64,000 nucleotides of DNA, taken from positions 158,669 through 222,668 of the forward strand of contig ABCO01000006.1 of assembly GCA_000170815.1 (NCBI GenBank), read 5' to 3'. This document shows positions 55,165 through 63,882 of the stretch, piece by piece. The notes beneath the pieces were generated by a model. The model worked only from the letters and a program-made list of their open reading frames with translations. It was not told the DNA's origin and made no database searches. How positions within the stretch are numbered: the first letter of the stretch is position 1; each line of letters begins with the position of its first letter. Made by a program: the position numbers and the translations under genes. This DNA comes from an unidentified eubacterium SCB49. Its GTDB lineage: Bacteria > Bacteroidota > Bacteroidia > Flavobacteriales > Flavobacteriaceae.

Positions 55165-55509
55165 TTATTTTACTTTGTTTACGATTGCTTCAAAAGCTTC
55201 TGGGTGATTCATCGCTAAATCTGCAAGAACTTTACGGTTCAATTCGATTCCAGATTTTTTTACACCTCCCATAAACTGTGAGTAAGACATTCCATGTTGT
55301 CTAGCACCTGCATTGATACGAGTGATCCACAACGATCTAAATGTTCTTTTCTTTGCTCTACGGTCTCTGTAAGAGTAAGACATTGCTTTGTCTACCGCGT
55401 TTTTAGCTACTGTCCAAACGTTTTTACGTCTTCCGAAGTAACCTTTAGCTTGTTTTAATACTTTTTTTCTACGTGCTCTTTTGGCAACGCTGTTTACTGA
55501 TCTTGGCAT
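55165..55509 (-). CDS. rplT: 50S ribosomal protein L20
   Basis: A 114-residue 23S rRNA-binding assembly protein: [51 protein letters not shown]. In many bacteria L20 also represses its own operon. Last gene of thrS-infC-rpmI-rplT. Confidence 0.97.
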   Translation of the reverse strand: MPRSVNSVAKRARRKKVLKQAKGYFGRRKNVWTVAKNAVDKAMSYSYRDRRAKKRTFRSLWITRINAGARQHGMSYSQFMGGVKKSGIELNRKVLADLAMNHPEAFEAIVNKVK

Positions 55510-55645
55510 TTCTTTAAATGTTTTTTGTAGTAGGCGGTTATTGTTTTAACTCTTTTTTCAAAATAGAATAACAACATTTTGTCATTCTTAAATTTTGTGG
55601 CCTAGCTCCAGGGTTTATATAATTATTAATTAACCGATTAAGCGA

Positions 55646-55843
55646 TTACTTCATTCGAAGCATTTGCTTAATGTTACTCTCGTCTGCTTTGTGTACCAAA
55701 CCATCGTGAGTTAATTTTAGCTTACGTTTTTTAGACTTCTTTGTTAAGATGTGGCTTTTAAACGCATGCTTTCTTTTAATCTTACCAGTACCTGTAAGCT
55801 TGAAACGCTTTTTAGCACTAGATTTTGTTTTTTGTTTAGGCAT
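55646..55843 (-). CDS. rpmI: 50S ribosomal protein L35
   Basis: A 65-residue basic ribosomal protein, [20 protein letters not shown], ending NIKQMLRMK. Placed between infC and rplT as in most bacteria. Confidence 0.97.
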   Translation of the reverse strand: MPKQKTKSSAKKRFKLTGTGKIKRKHAFKSHILTKKSKKRKLKLTHDGLVHKADESNIKQMLRMK

Positions 55844-55967
55844 GTTTCCTATTTTTATTATTATTTCACAATTTCCGCAAAGCGGATTATTTTTAGAACA
55901 TTGACTATTGTCACTGTTGCTGTTTACTTTTTTATAAGTACCAGTAAAAAATGTTACTGACTACGGC

Positions 55968-56522
55968 CTACTTCTTCTTAGGTGCAATAAACATAATCAT
56001 ACGTTTACCTTCAAGTTTTGGCATTTGTTCTACTTTACCAAGATCTTCAAGTTCTTGTGCTAATTTAAGTAACAAGATTTCTCCTTGATCTTTATAGATA
56101 ATAGAACGTCCTTTAAAGAATACATACGCTTTAAGTTTAGCTCCATCTTTCAAGAACTTTATTGCGTGTTTCTTCTTAAATTCATAATCGTGATCATCAG
56201 TGTTAGGACCAAACCTAATTTCTTTGATGATTACTTTTGTAGCCTTGGACTTCATTACCTTCTCGCGTTTTTTCTGCTCGTAGACAAATTTTTTGTAGTC
56301 CATTATTTTACAAACTGGTGGGTTTGCGTTTGGAGAGATTTCCACAAGATCTAGTTCTTGCTCTTCGGCCATCTCTTGGGCTTGGCGCGTTTTGTATACA
56401 CCAACTTCCACATTATCACCAACAAGACGTACCTCTTCGGCACGAATCTTTCTGTTGATTCTGTGTTGATCTTCTTTAATGATCCTAGCAGGACCTCGGC
56501 TTCTTTTTCTTCTTATTGCTAT
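55968..56522 (-). CDS. infC: Translation initiation factor IF-3 with ATA start
   Basis: A 184-residue factor that keeps 30S subunits apart from 50S and checks initiator tRNA. Reading upstream from the conserved core, the N-terminus [18 protein letters not shown] (typical of Bacteroidota IF-3) is preceded by ATA at 56522 and by no ATG, GTG or TTG before an in-frame TAA at 56549. I therefore call ATA as the start. A GTG at 56411 would remove 37 conserved residues. Rare IF-3 starts (AUU in E. coli) allow IF-3 to repress its own synthesis. Confidence 0.9.
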   Translation of the reverse strand: MAIRRKRSRGPARIIKEDQHRINRKIRAEEVRLVGDNVEVGVYKTRQAQEMAEEQELDLVEISPNANPPVCKIMDYKKFVYEQKKREKVMKSKATKVIIKEIRFGPNTDDHDYEFKKKHAIKFLKDGAKLKAYVFFKGRSIIYKDQGEILLLKLAQELEDLGKVEQMPKLEGKRMIMFIAPKKK

Positions 56523-56567
56523 GGCTAACGTATTTAGAGTTTTCGCTTAATGCGAAAGTTATTATTC

Positions 56568-58511
56568 TTATTTAAACGGTTTGATTTCTTTAGCTATTGC
56601 TTCAGTTATCATATTTCCGAAGGCTTCTACTGTCATTGTTCCTAAATCGCCTTCACTATGTTTTCTTACAGAAATCGTGCCGTCATTTTCTTCTTGCTCC
56701 CCTAAAATCAACATATAAGGGATTTTATTCATTTCTGCTTCACGAATTTTCTTCCCAATTGTCTCATTTCTATTATCGACAAGGGCGCGAATATCGTGAT
56801 TTTCTAACAAATTTAAAACTTTTTCTGCATATTCCTCATACTTTTCGCTTAATGATAATATTGCAACTTGCTCAGGCATTAGCCATAACGGAAAATTTCC
56901 GCCGGTATGCTCTAGTAAAATAGCAACAAAACGTTCCAAACTTCCAAAAGGGGCACGGTGTATCATTACAGGTCTGTGAAGCTCATTGTCACTGCCTTTG
57001 TAAGTAAGTTCAAAACGCTCAGGTAAATTGTAGTCTACTTGAATTGTACCCAATTGCCAGCTTCTTCCTAAAGCATCTTTTACCATAAAGTCCAGTTTTG
57101 GACCATAAAAAGCCGCTTCACCTTCTTCTACAATATAATCTAATCCTTTGTCTTTAACTGCATTTAAAATTGCATTTTCAGCTTTTTCCCAAGTGGAAAC
57201 ATCACCTATATATTTTTCTGGCTTACTCATGTCTCTAATAGAAACTTGAGTTGTAAACTTTTCAAAACCTAAAGATCCAAAAACGTAAAGTACTAGATCT
57301 ATTACTTTTTTAAATTCTTCATCAAGTTGATCTGGTGTACAGAAAATATGTGCATCATCTTGAGTAAAACCACGTACTCTAGTTAGTCCGTGTAATTCTC
57401 CACTTTGTTCATAACGATAAACAGTACCAAATTCTGCAAGACGCTTAGGGAGGTCTTTGTAAGACATTGGTTTTGCATTGTAAATTTCACAATGATGTGG
57501 ACAGTTCATAGGCTTTAGCATAAACTCTTCACCATCATTTGGAGTGTTTATAACCTGAAAGCTATCCTCACCATATTTAGCAAAGTGCCCTGAGGTTACA
57601 TATAATTCTTTATTCCCTATATGTGGTGTAACCACCATCTCGTATCCTGCCTTTTTTTGTGCTTTTTTCAAGAAGTTTTCTAGACGTTCTCTTAGTGCAG
57701 CACCTTTTGGTAACCATAAAGGTAATCCTTGTCCTACTTTTTGTGAAAAAGTAAATAGCTCAAGTTCTTTACCTAATTTTCTATGATCACGTTTTTTAGC
57801 TTCTTCTAGTAAAGCTAAATATTCTTTTAATTCTTTTTGCTTCGGAAATGTGATACCGTAAATACGAGTTAATTGCTTGTTGTTCTCGTCACCTCTCCAA
57901 TAAGCACCAGCGATACTCATTAGTTTTATTGCTTTTACAAAACCTGTGTGTGGCAAATGACCACCACGGCATAAATCTGTAAAAGAATCATGATCACAGA
58001 AAGTGATTGTTCCGTCTTCAAGATTTTCAATAAGTTCTACTTTATATTCGTTGTCTTGTTTTTTGTAAAAATCAAGTGCGTCTGCTTTAGATGTAGCTCT
58101 TAAAGTAAAAGGATGCTTTCCTCTTGCTATTTCAAGCATTTTTTTCTCTACATCTGCGAGGTCTTTCTCAACAAAAGGAGTGTTTCCGAAGTCAACATCA
58201 TAATAAAAACCATTTTCAATTGCTGGTCCTATTGTAAGTTTTACTCCTGGGTATAACTCTTCTAATGCTTGTGCAAGTATATGTGCAGAAGAGTGCCAAA
58301 ATGCTTTTTTTCCTTCGTCATTATTCCAAGTAAATAATACAAGATTACCATCTTCTGTAAGTGTGGTAGCGGTCTCAACGGTTTCTCCATTGTAGGTTGC
58401 AGAAAGTACGTTGCGCGCTAAACCTTCACTAATACTCATAGCAACATCCATTACGGTGCTGCCATTTTCCATCTCTTTTATGCTGCCATCTGGCAGGGTA
58501 ACTTTGATCAT
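56568..58511 (-). CDS. thrS: Threonyl-tRNA synthetase
   Basis: A 647-residue class II synthetase. Order: TGS domain (MIKVTLPDG), editing domain with [14 protein letters not shown] and the second metal cluster [10 protein letters not shown], catalytic domain with zinc ligands in [10 protein letters not shown] and motif 2 [26 protein letters not shown], motif 3 near [16 protein letters not shown], and an anticodon-binding end. ATG 58511 gives the usual start; the frame to 58577 runs through the promoter. A 37-base spacer then infC. Confidence 0.98.
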   Translation of the reverse strand: MIKVTLPDGSIKEMENGSTVMDVAMSISEGLARNVLSATYNGETVETATTLTEDGNLVLFTWNNDEGKKAFWHSSAHILAQALEELYPGVKLTIGPAIENGFYYDVDFGNTPFVEKDLADVEKKMLEIARGKHPFTLRATSKADALDFYKKQDNEYKVELIENLEDGTITFCDHDSFTDLCRGGHLPHTGFVKAIKLMSIAGAYWRGDENNKQLTRIYGITFPKQKELKEYLALLEEAKKRDHRKLGKELELFTFSQKVGQGLPLWLPKGAALRERLENFLKKAQKKAGYEMVVTPHIGNKELYVTSGHFAKYGEDSFQVINTPNDGEEFMLKPMNCPHHCEIYNAKPMSYKDLPKRLAEFGTVYRYEQSGELHGLTRVRGFTQDDAHIFCTPDQLDEEFKKVIDLVLYVFGSLGFEKFTTQVSIRDMSKPEKYIGDVSTWEKAENAILNAVKDKGLDYIVEEGEAAFYGPKLDFMVKDALGRSWQLGTIQVDYNLPERFELTYKGSDNELHRPVMIHRAPFGSLERFVAILLEHTGGNFPLWLMPEQVAILSLSEKYEEYAEKVLNLLENHDIRALVDNRNETIGKKIREAEMNKIPYMLILGEQEENDGTISVRKHSEGDLGTMTVEAFGNMITEAIAKEIKPFK

Positions 58512-58530
58512 GTCTTGAATTTTGTGGATG

Positions 58531-58561
58531 CAAAGATAGTAGCTTGGCTTGTGGTTTACAA
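58531..58561 (-). promoter_or_regulatory. Promoter of thrS operon
   Basis: Minus strand: TTG (58561-58559), 20 bases, TATCTTTG (58538-58531). Transcription would start about 10-15 bases before the thrS ATG, leaving little room for a leader regulator. Confidence 0.82.
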
Positions 58562-58644
58562 ACTTATATTGAGACAAAATTCCGATTTTTTTTCTTGATT
58601 GTTTATGCCAAGGTTTGCTTTAGAATAGGTGTAATTTACGCTAG

Positions 58645-60333
58645 TTATAGGTTGAATTCAGATTCATAATTACATAAAATAGTATACACTCTTTTGTCAT
58701 TGAAAAAGGGGAGCCTTTGTAGTTTTTTTGAGAAATCGGGATCCTTTAATCTCGGGCCAAACCATATGTGATATTTTATGGAGTCTTGAATTTTGGGTTC
58801 TACAAGGTCTTTTACAAATGTGTATAGTCTATTGTCAAATGATATAGCATTAAGATTTTGAACTAAGATTTGTTCGCTTATTGTTTGTGCTGTTTGTTTT
58901 AGTTGGAGTGAATCGTTTGAGTTAATGTATTGTAATAATCTAGTTGTAGGCAAATAGTAGGAGGTGTTCCATCCTGCTTTGCTAAATTTTGATACTAGTG
59001 GTGCTGTACAATTAGTCTCTAATAGTATCTTATTTTTTAAACCAAACTCTTTGTCTAGTGATTGGAGTGCTGTAAAAACATTTGTTTCGTTATTAGTATT
59101 GAGGTTTTTGAAGTCTAGCCATATTCTGTCAGTGCTTTCTAAAGGTGCATTTTGTAGAAATGTATGTAGTGTTATATCTGTATCTTCTATATCGTGCCCA
59201 ACCAAAATGTTATTACTCCCATTTTCGTCAAATATTACGTCTAGCTCAAAGGAACGAAAACCGTCATTATATATCTCATTAAGCTTTGCTATTGAGTTTA
59301 TTCGATGCGGAAATATTCTTTCTTCTTGATTAAGCTCTTTAATAATTAATGCGCTGTTTTGCTGATAGAAAAATTTGTTTTCACGATTTTTAAATTTTCG
59401 TCGACCTTTAAATATACTTAAGCTGTCGGTGTTAATTTGATAATCTTTTGACGCTAAGTTGTGAGTTTTAATTCCTTTTAATTTAGGAAGTGAAAACTGA
59501 GTTATCGTGTTGGCAAAATATTCTGTACTAAAATGTTTGGTTTTATTGGATGTAAGACCTTGATAGGCTTCTTTGTTATGGGATATGCTGCTTTTATTCA
59601 TCCATATAAATGCTGGGACATAGGCAGTATTAAACCCTAAATAATTTTTATTCCCAATATTAATATCTATCCCGCGTTCTGCGATATACCAAAGTGAATT
59701 ATCATTCGTTGGTTGCTGTTGCATCGTATCGACTAGTTCTTTGATAAGACAATCAAAACTAAGGAGTGACGTATTTACTTCTTGAAGTAGTTTCTTTTTA
59801 GTAAGTTTCTTTTTACCAATATAGCCTTGCGTTGTATGTAGGTTTGGGTTTTTGCTGGTGTCGCATTCAATAATTGTATCTTCATTCAAATAAATAAAGA
59901 ACAATCTGTCTTTTGTTGATGTTTTACCCAGTTGTTCTATCAACATAGAGGAGCTAGGAATCTTTATTAAGTTTTGATCTTCTAATTGTTTTATGTTGCT
60001 TCCGAAAGCATAAATATCATATTTTTCTTTCTTATAGATATCTAATATAGATTGGCTGGTATTGTAGCGTAATAATGCTTTTGTGTTTTGTGCGGTTTTT
60101 GAATGGTTGGTAAATGCTTTAGTTAAAACGATTAGATCATTATTGTCTTTTAATTCTTCTAAGTAGGGAGTAGTTTTACCTGGATATCCATAGATTGTCA
60201 TATGGCTTTTAGACATTTCTTTGCTCACCATCATGACTATGGTTTTTGGGCTATCCTTATAGTTAGTGTAAAAAAATGCTACAAGAATGCTCAAGAGCAA
60301 AATTATACTAAAAATGATTTGCTGTTTTTTCAT
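58645..60333 (-). CDS. Membrane-anchored degenerate EptA-like domain fused to a GDPD-like domain
   Basis: A 562-residue protein with one N-terminal membrane anchor (6-22). Residues 30-300 resemble the alkaline-phosphatase-superfamily phosphoethanolamine transferases (MVSKEMSKSHMTIYGY, KTTPYLEEL), but the expected GE-T/S nucleophile is KEM and the late SDHGE metal motif is IAERG, so the site looks dead. Residues 335-562 resemble a glycerophosphodiester phosphodiesterase: H343/R344, E363 and D365 (FELDV), H380/D381 and LDFKNL. The usual ENT is lost near 346. ATG at 60333 chosen over 60375. It is 104 bases downstream of the related larger fusion gene, so they may be one operon. Role inferred: processing of glycerophosphate-type decorations. 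Confidence 0.75.
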   Translation of the reverse strand: MKKQQIIFSIILLLSILVAFFYTNYKDSPKTIVMMVSKEMSKSHMTIYGYPGKTTPYLEELKDNNDLIVLTKAFTNHSKTAQNTKALLRYNTSQSILDIYKKEKYDIYAFGSNIKQLEDQNLIKIPSSSMLIEQLGKTSTKDRLFFIYLNEDTIIECDTSKNPNLHTTQGYIGKKKLTKKKLLQEVNTSLLSFDCLIKELVDTMQQQPTNDNSLWYIAERGIDINIGNKNYLGFNTAYVPAFIWMNKSSISHNKEAYQGLTSNKTKHFSTEYFANTITQFSLPKLKGIKTHNLASKDYQINTDSLSIFKGRRKFKNRENKFFYQQNSALIIKELNQEERIFPHRINSIAKLNEIYNDGFRSFELDVIFDENGSNNILVGHDIEDTDITLHTFLQNAPLESTDRIWLDFKNLNTNNETNVFTALQSLDKEFGLKNKILLETNCTAPLVSKFSKAGWNTSYYLPTTRLLQYINSNDSLQLKQTAQTISEQILVQNLNAISFDNRLYTFVKDLVEPKIQDSIKYHIWFGPRLKDPDFSKKLQRLPFFNDKRVYTILCNYESEFNL

Positions 60334-60437
60334 AAAAGTTTTTAAAGCTATTGCTAGGTAGATATATCTTGTCAATCAAGAATATTTCCAAAGAAATCTA
60401 CTTGCGAAAAATAAATATAAAAGCACTTGTGGATTGT

Positions 60438-63383
60438 CTATTCAAATGTCCAGTTATCTGCATATAAGCCATAGACAGGTCCTATTTCATTATTAAATAC
60501 ATATTCTTCATTTTTACCTTTCTCAAAATTAATGTGAAATACATATGTTTTAATGTTTTGGTTTTCCAATTTTGTAAATAATTCAAGGTTCTCTTGAACA
60601 TATTTTCTAGAAGCAGCAAGATATTTTATTTTGTGCGCTTCGATAAATTGGAAAATTTCATTCTTCTTCGATCTAATTAAGTTGTTTGACATTAAAATGC
60701 TTTTAATGTTGAGTTCGTTTGCTTTTTCAATAGCGTCTACGCTAAATAATTCCATAGATAAACGATTTCGGTCTACAAATAATGGAACAAATCGTTGTGG
60801 GTCATTCACTTTATCTGTTATTAATATTGCGTCAGGGTGTTTTAAAAACCAATCATTAATATCTTCAATTGTTAAAGGGGTGTATTTTCCAATGATTTTA
60901 TTTTTTTTAAATTCAGCCTCAGTTGGGGGGAGTGTTCCTTTAAAATTAGTTTTGTTTTGCCACGTTTTCCAGTCGTGAGCCGCAACATATTTTCCATCTG
61001 ATGTTTCTATGATGTCTAACTCAAATAGTTTAAATCCTTTATTGTAATTGTGGTTTAAGGCTTCTAGAGAGTTGGTAGATTTGTCGTTATTTATCTTTCC
61101 GCCGCCGTGAGCAATAAATCTTGAGGTGTCTTTTCTTAACTTTGTTTTAGGTTTTTTTTCTAAAATAGAAAGGTTCATTTCTTTAAAAACACTCTTTAAG
61201 CCTGAGGTTTCTACAAAATAGTTTAAATCATTGTCATAAACAGATACGTAAGCTTCTCTGTTTTTTAATTTGGCAAGCTTAGTCATACCTAGATCGTTTA
61301 ATTCATGTTTAAAGTTTTCTAGGTCTTCACCCGCAGTATCGTGAACAACAATAGCAAAAGATGTATTTTTATTCTTTAAACTATCAATAGTTGTTATGAA
61401 TCTTTTTAATTCTTCCTTATTATGATACGTGTCAAAGTTTATTGTCTTGAATTTATGCTCGTTTGCAAAAATTACATTTAGTCCTCGCTTAATTTCTGTT
61501 TTTTTTGAACGCACGCTTATGTAGCTTTTGCCTCTATGTGGTATGGATTTATAACCTACACTTTTAAGGTATAAAATCCAGCTGTCAAATTTTTCATTGG
61601 GTTGAAACAAATTCCAATCGTCAAAAACTGAAATTTCTTCAAAATCAAAATTGATTTTGCTTTCACCTCTTTTAGTGATTCCTAATTTCTTGTTTTTAAA
61701 TAAGTGGCCGTAAATGTAATTTTTGTTGATTGAAAAAAGAAGACCCATAGTTTTGCCTCTCCAAAAAGCTTCGGCTTCAGTGACTTGTTTTATTTTAATG
61801 ATATTCATGTCTATATCAAAATAGACACGGTATAATTTATTTTCTTCGACATCCTTAAAGACTCTTTTTGATCCATCTTCCTGTGAGATGGTAATGGTGT
61901 TGTCATCACTTAAGGTGAGATTAATGTTGTTAGAAAAGTCAAAACGTTTATCAACCGGTTCATTAAGAGCAAGTATGTTTTTTGTGTTCTTGCTGATAAA
62001 TTCATCTACATCTTCATCCTTTATATAATCTGTCAAAAAAGTGGCGTTTGTTTTGATCTCTGCACCTTCTATTATTATTCTAGGAATATCTATTTGATGT
62101 AAGTTATCCGTGTTAGGTAGAGTGGTCTCTTTGTCTACAGTTGTTAAAAGGTAAAGATCACGTTTTTCAGGAAAAGAAGGGATTTCTTTATTAATGTCGT
62201 CCATAAATAAATGGTCAGGGTATATATATACTACTGTGTTTTCTAAAATATTTTGCTCCTTCAATACCTTAAATAAGTTACCTATATAATGGTCAACCGC
62301 CGTAGCCATAAAAGCTAATTTAGATTCTTGTGCAGGTAATACAGATTCCATTCTTTCGTCGTAAACACCGCTAGGAAAATGACCCGATATTGAATTAAGG
62401 AATATGGCAAATGGTTTTTCTTGCTTACTTTTTTCTATTATTTCATTTGTTGCAGCTTCAAAAAGTTCTTTATCGTGCAGTCCCCAGAATCCGTCAGCCT
62501 TAGGGTAGGGAAGGTCTGCTTCAGATTTTACGGTAAACCCAAAATGCGATAACATAAGGTCTAGACCAGAAAACTCTTTGTTCGCTAGTAAATAAGTCAT
62601 GTCATAACCTGCTTTTTGTAAAACGGTACCTAAATTTCCTAAATTTGTGAAATTGGTGTTCTTAAACTCGTCGTGCTTTTTAGATCTAAAGTAAGCTGGC
62701 ACACCGGTAATTGAGGTGTATATAGAGCCGGCCGTCCAGTCGCTCCCTTTGTTGGGGTGCATGTCTAAAAGATTATACTCTTGGGATAATTTATTTAGGT
62801 TAGGGGTTAATGATTGTAATGGCGCTTCTAAATATCCTCTTTCTAGTGATTCTAATGATAATACAATAATGTTTTTACCGGGAGTAGCTTCTATTTTATC
62901 AGCTGTAATGTAACTGTCTTGGTCAATTCCCATCTCTGCCAGAGCATCTTCAAAGAGGGCTACGTCGCTATTTTTTATGCTGTACGCTTGAGCGAGCTCA
63001 TTAAAGACACTTTCTTTAGGAATCGAAATGACTGCTAAACATAATAACCCAGCTAGAAAATAAAATGTTTTTGTGATTTTTAATAATCTTATTTTTTTTG
63101 AAATGATAATTAGACCTGGGATGGTTACTATAAATAGAAGTAGTCCTTTTAAGATCTCCTCTGAGTAAAACTCCTTCACTGACCATGCGTCGTTTAAGTT
63201 GGCATTCTCTAAAAACCGGTAATCTATGAGATTGCCTGTAAGGCTAATTGAAACAGTTTCTAGCGTTATAAATAATCCCATAAAAATGGATAAAACAATC
63301 GTAAGCCATTTATTTTTACTAAAGCTTAAGATGATTAAGCAGAGTACTACGAGTAGAAAAAGTTGAATATATATCAATGTCAA
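60438..63383 (-). CDS. OpgB/LtaS-like phosphoglycerol transferase - ILEI-like - GDPD fusion
   Basis: A 981-residue protein. Four membrane helices (3-20, 27-49, 79-95, 106-122) precede a periplasmic transferase domain (170-440) with E178 (LSLES), probable nucleophile T217 (SDWTAGS), H335 and the D390-H391 metal pair (YPDHLFMDD), closest to OpgB, which moves phosphoglycerol from phosphatidylglycerol onto glycans. Residues 620-718 match the ILEI/FAM3 fold (RGLNVIFAN, NFDTYHN, AIVVHDTAGEDL, LKNREAYVSV). Residues 756-981 form a GDPD domain with H759, E788/D790 (FELDI) and H803. TTG start at 63383 (another at 63377); no ATG fits. I propose surface-glycan decoration and trimming; the substrate is unknown. 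Confidence 0.8.
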   Translation of the reverse strand: MTLIYIQLFLLVVLCLIILSFSKNKWLTIVLSIFMGLFITLETVSISLTGNLIDYRFLENANLNDAWSVKEFYSEEILKGLLLFIVTIPGLIIISKKIRLLKITKTFYFLAGLLCLAVISIPKESVFNELAQAYSIKNSDVALFEDALAEMGIDQDSYITADKIEATPGKNIIVLSLESLERGYLEAPLQSLTPNLNKLSQEYNLLDMHPNKGSDWTAGSIYTSITGVPAYFRSKKHDEFKNTNFTNLGNLGTVLQKAGYDMTYLLANKEFSGLDLMLSHFGFTVKSEADLPYPKADGFWGLHDKELFEAATNEIIEKSKQEKPFAIFLNSISGHFPSGVYDERMESVLPAQESKLAFMATAVDHYIGNLFKVLKEQNILENTVVYIYPDHLFMDDINKEIPSFPEKRDLYLLTTVDKETTLPNTDNLHQIDIPRIIIEGAEIKTNATFLTDYIKDEDVDEFISKNTKNILALNEPVDKRFDFSNNINLTLSDDNTITISQEDGSKRVFKDVEENKLYRVYFDIDMNIIKIKQVTEAEAFWRGKTMGLLFSINKNYIYGHLFKNKKLGITKRGESKINFDFEEISVFDDWNLFQPNEKFDSWILYLKSVGYKSIPHRGKSYISVRSKKTEIKRGLNVIFANEHKFKTINFDTYHNKEELKRFITTIDSLKNKNTSFAIVVHDTAGEDLENFKHELNDLGMTKLAKLKNREAYVSVYDNDLNYFVETSGLKSVFKEMNLSILEKKPKTKLRKDTSRFIAHGGGKINNDKSTNSLEALNHNYNKGFKLFELDIIETSDGKYVAAHDWKTWQNKTNFKGTLPPTEAEFKKNKIIGKYTPLTIEDINDWFLKHPDAILITDKVNDPQRFVPLFVDRNRLSMELFSVDAIEKANELNIKSILMSNNLIRSKKNEIFQFIEAHKIKYLAASRKYVQENLELFTKLENQNIKTYVFHINFEKGKNEEYVFNNEIGPVYGLYADNWTFE

Positions 63384-63665
63384 ATGATTTTAAGGATAAC
63401 AAATGTAATTAGTGCGGGTAAGATATTCAAAAGAATAGTGGTTTGTTTAGTTTGATCCTACACTTAATACTTGCTAGGTTAAAATTGTATAGAGTCTAGT
63501 CTTAATAAAGTCGATGCCCCTGTTGACATTTAGCTTGTTAGTCCTTCTTTCTTCGGAAATTTTAATCAAGTTGAATTTTGTTGCTTAATAATAGACGTGT
63601 AAACACTTAATAAGTAGCCTTGTATGATTTTTATTAAAAATAATCATTAAAAACCTTCAAATAAG

Positions 63666-63698
63666 TTTGGTGTTTAAGGATAAACGGTAGTATATTTG
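63666..63698 (+). promoter_or_regulatory. Stable-RNA promoter P1
   Basis: TTTG (63666-63669), 21 bases, TATATTTG (63691-63698), followed by CAGCCGCTTAGA. The 25-base block around it recurs at P2. Confidence 0.82.
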
Positions 63699-63783
63699 CA
63701 GCCGCTTAGAAAAGCAATGAGAGTTGAGATTTTTAAGTTGTTTAAGTTCTTTAAAATTTAATTAAAATATTTTTTCAAAAAGG

Positions 63784-63813
63784 TTGCTAGTTTAAAAAAC
63801 AGTAGTATATTTG
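63784..63813 (+). promoter_or_regulatory. Stable-RNA promoter P2
   Basis: TTG (63784-63786), 19 bases, TATATTTG (63806-63813), followed by CAGCCGCTTAGA, the same block as P1 115 bases upstream. Confidence 0.82.
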
Positions 63814-63865
63814 CAGCCGCTTAGAGAATTAAGTGTTTTAGTAAAAGGTGATTTGGAAATACAAA

Positions 63866-63882
63866 GAGGGTTCGATTCCTTC
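63866..63882 (+). other. Orphan tRNA T-arm-like hairpin in the rRNA leader
   Basis: GAGGG-TTCGATT-CCTTC has the exact stem (one G-T pair) and seven-base loop of a T arm with its TTCGA core, followed by GCATCGAC. No matching acceptor, D or anticodon arm precedes it, so this is at most a tRNA remnant or mimic. Confidence 0.5.

Noticed and set aside
58512..58577. Longer thrS N-terminus from 58577
   Set aside because: It would place the start upstream of the TATCTTTG promoter; MIKVTLPDG is the standard TGS start.
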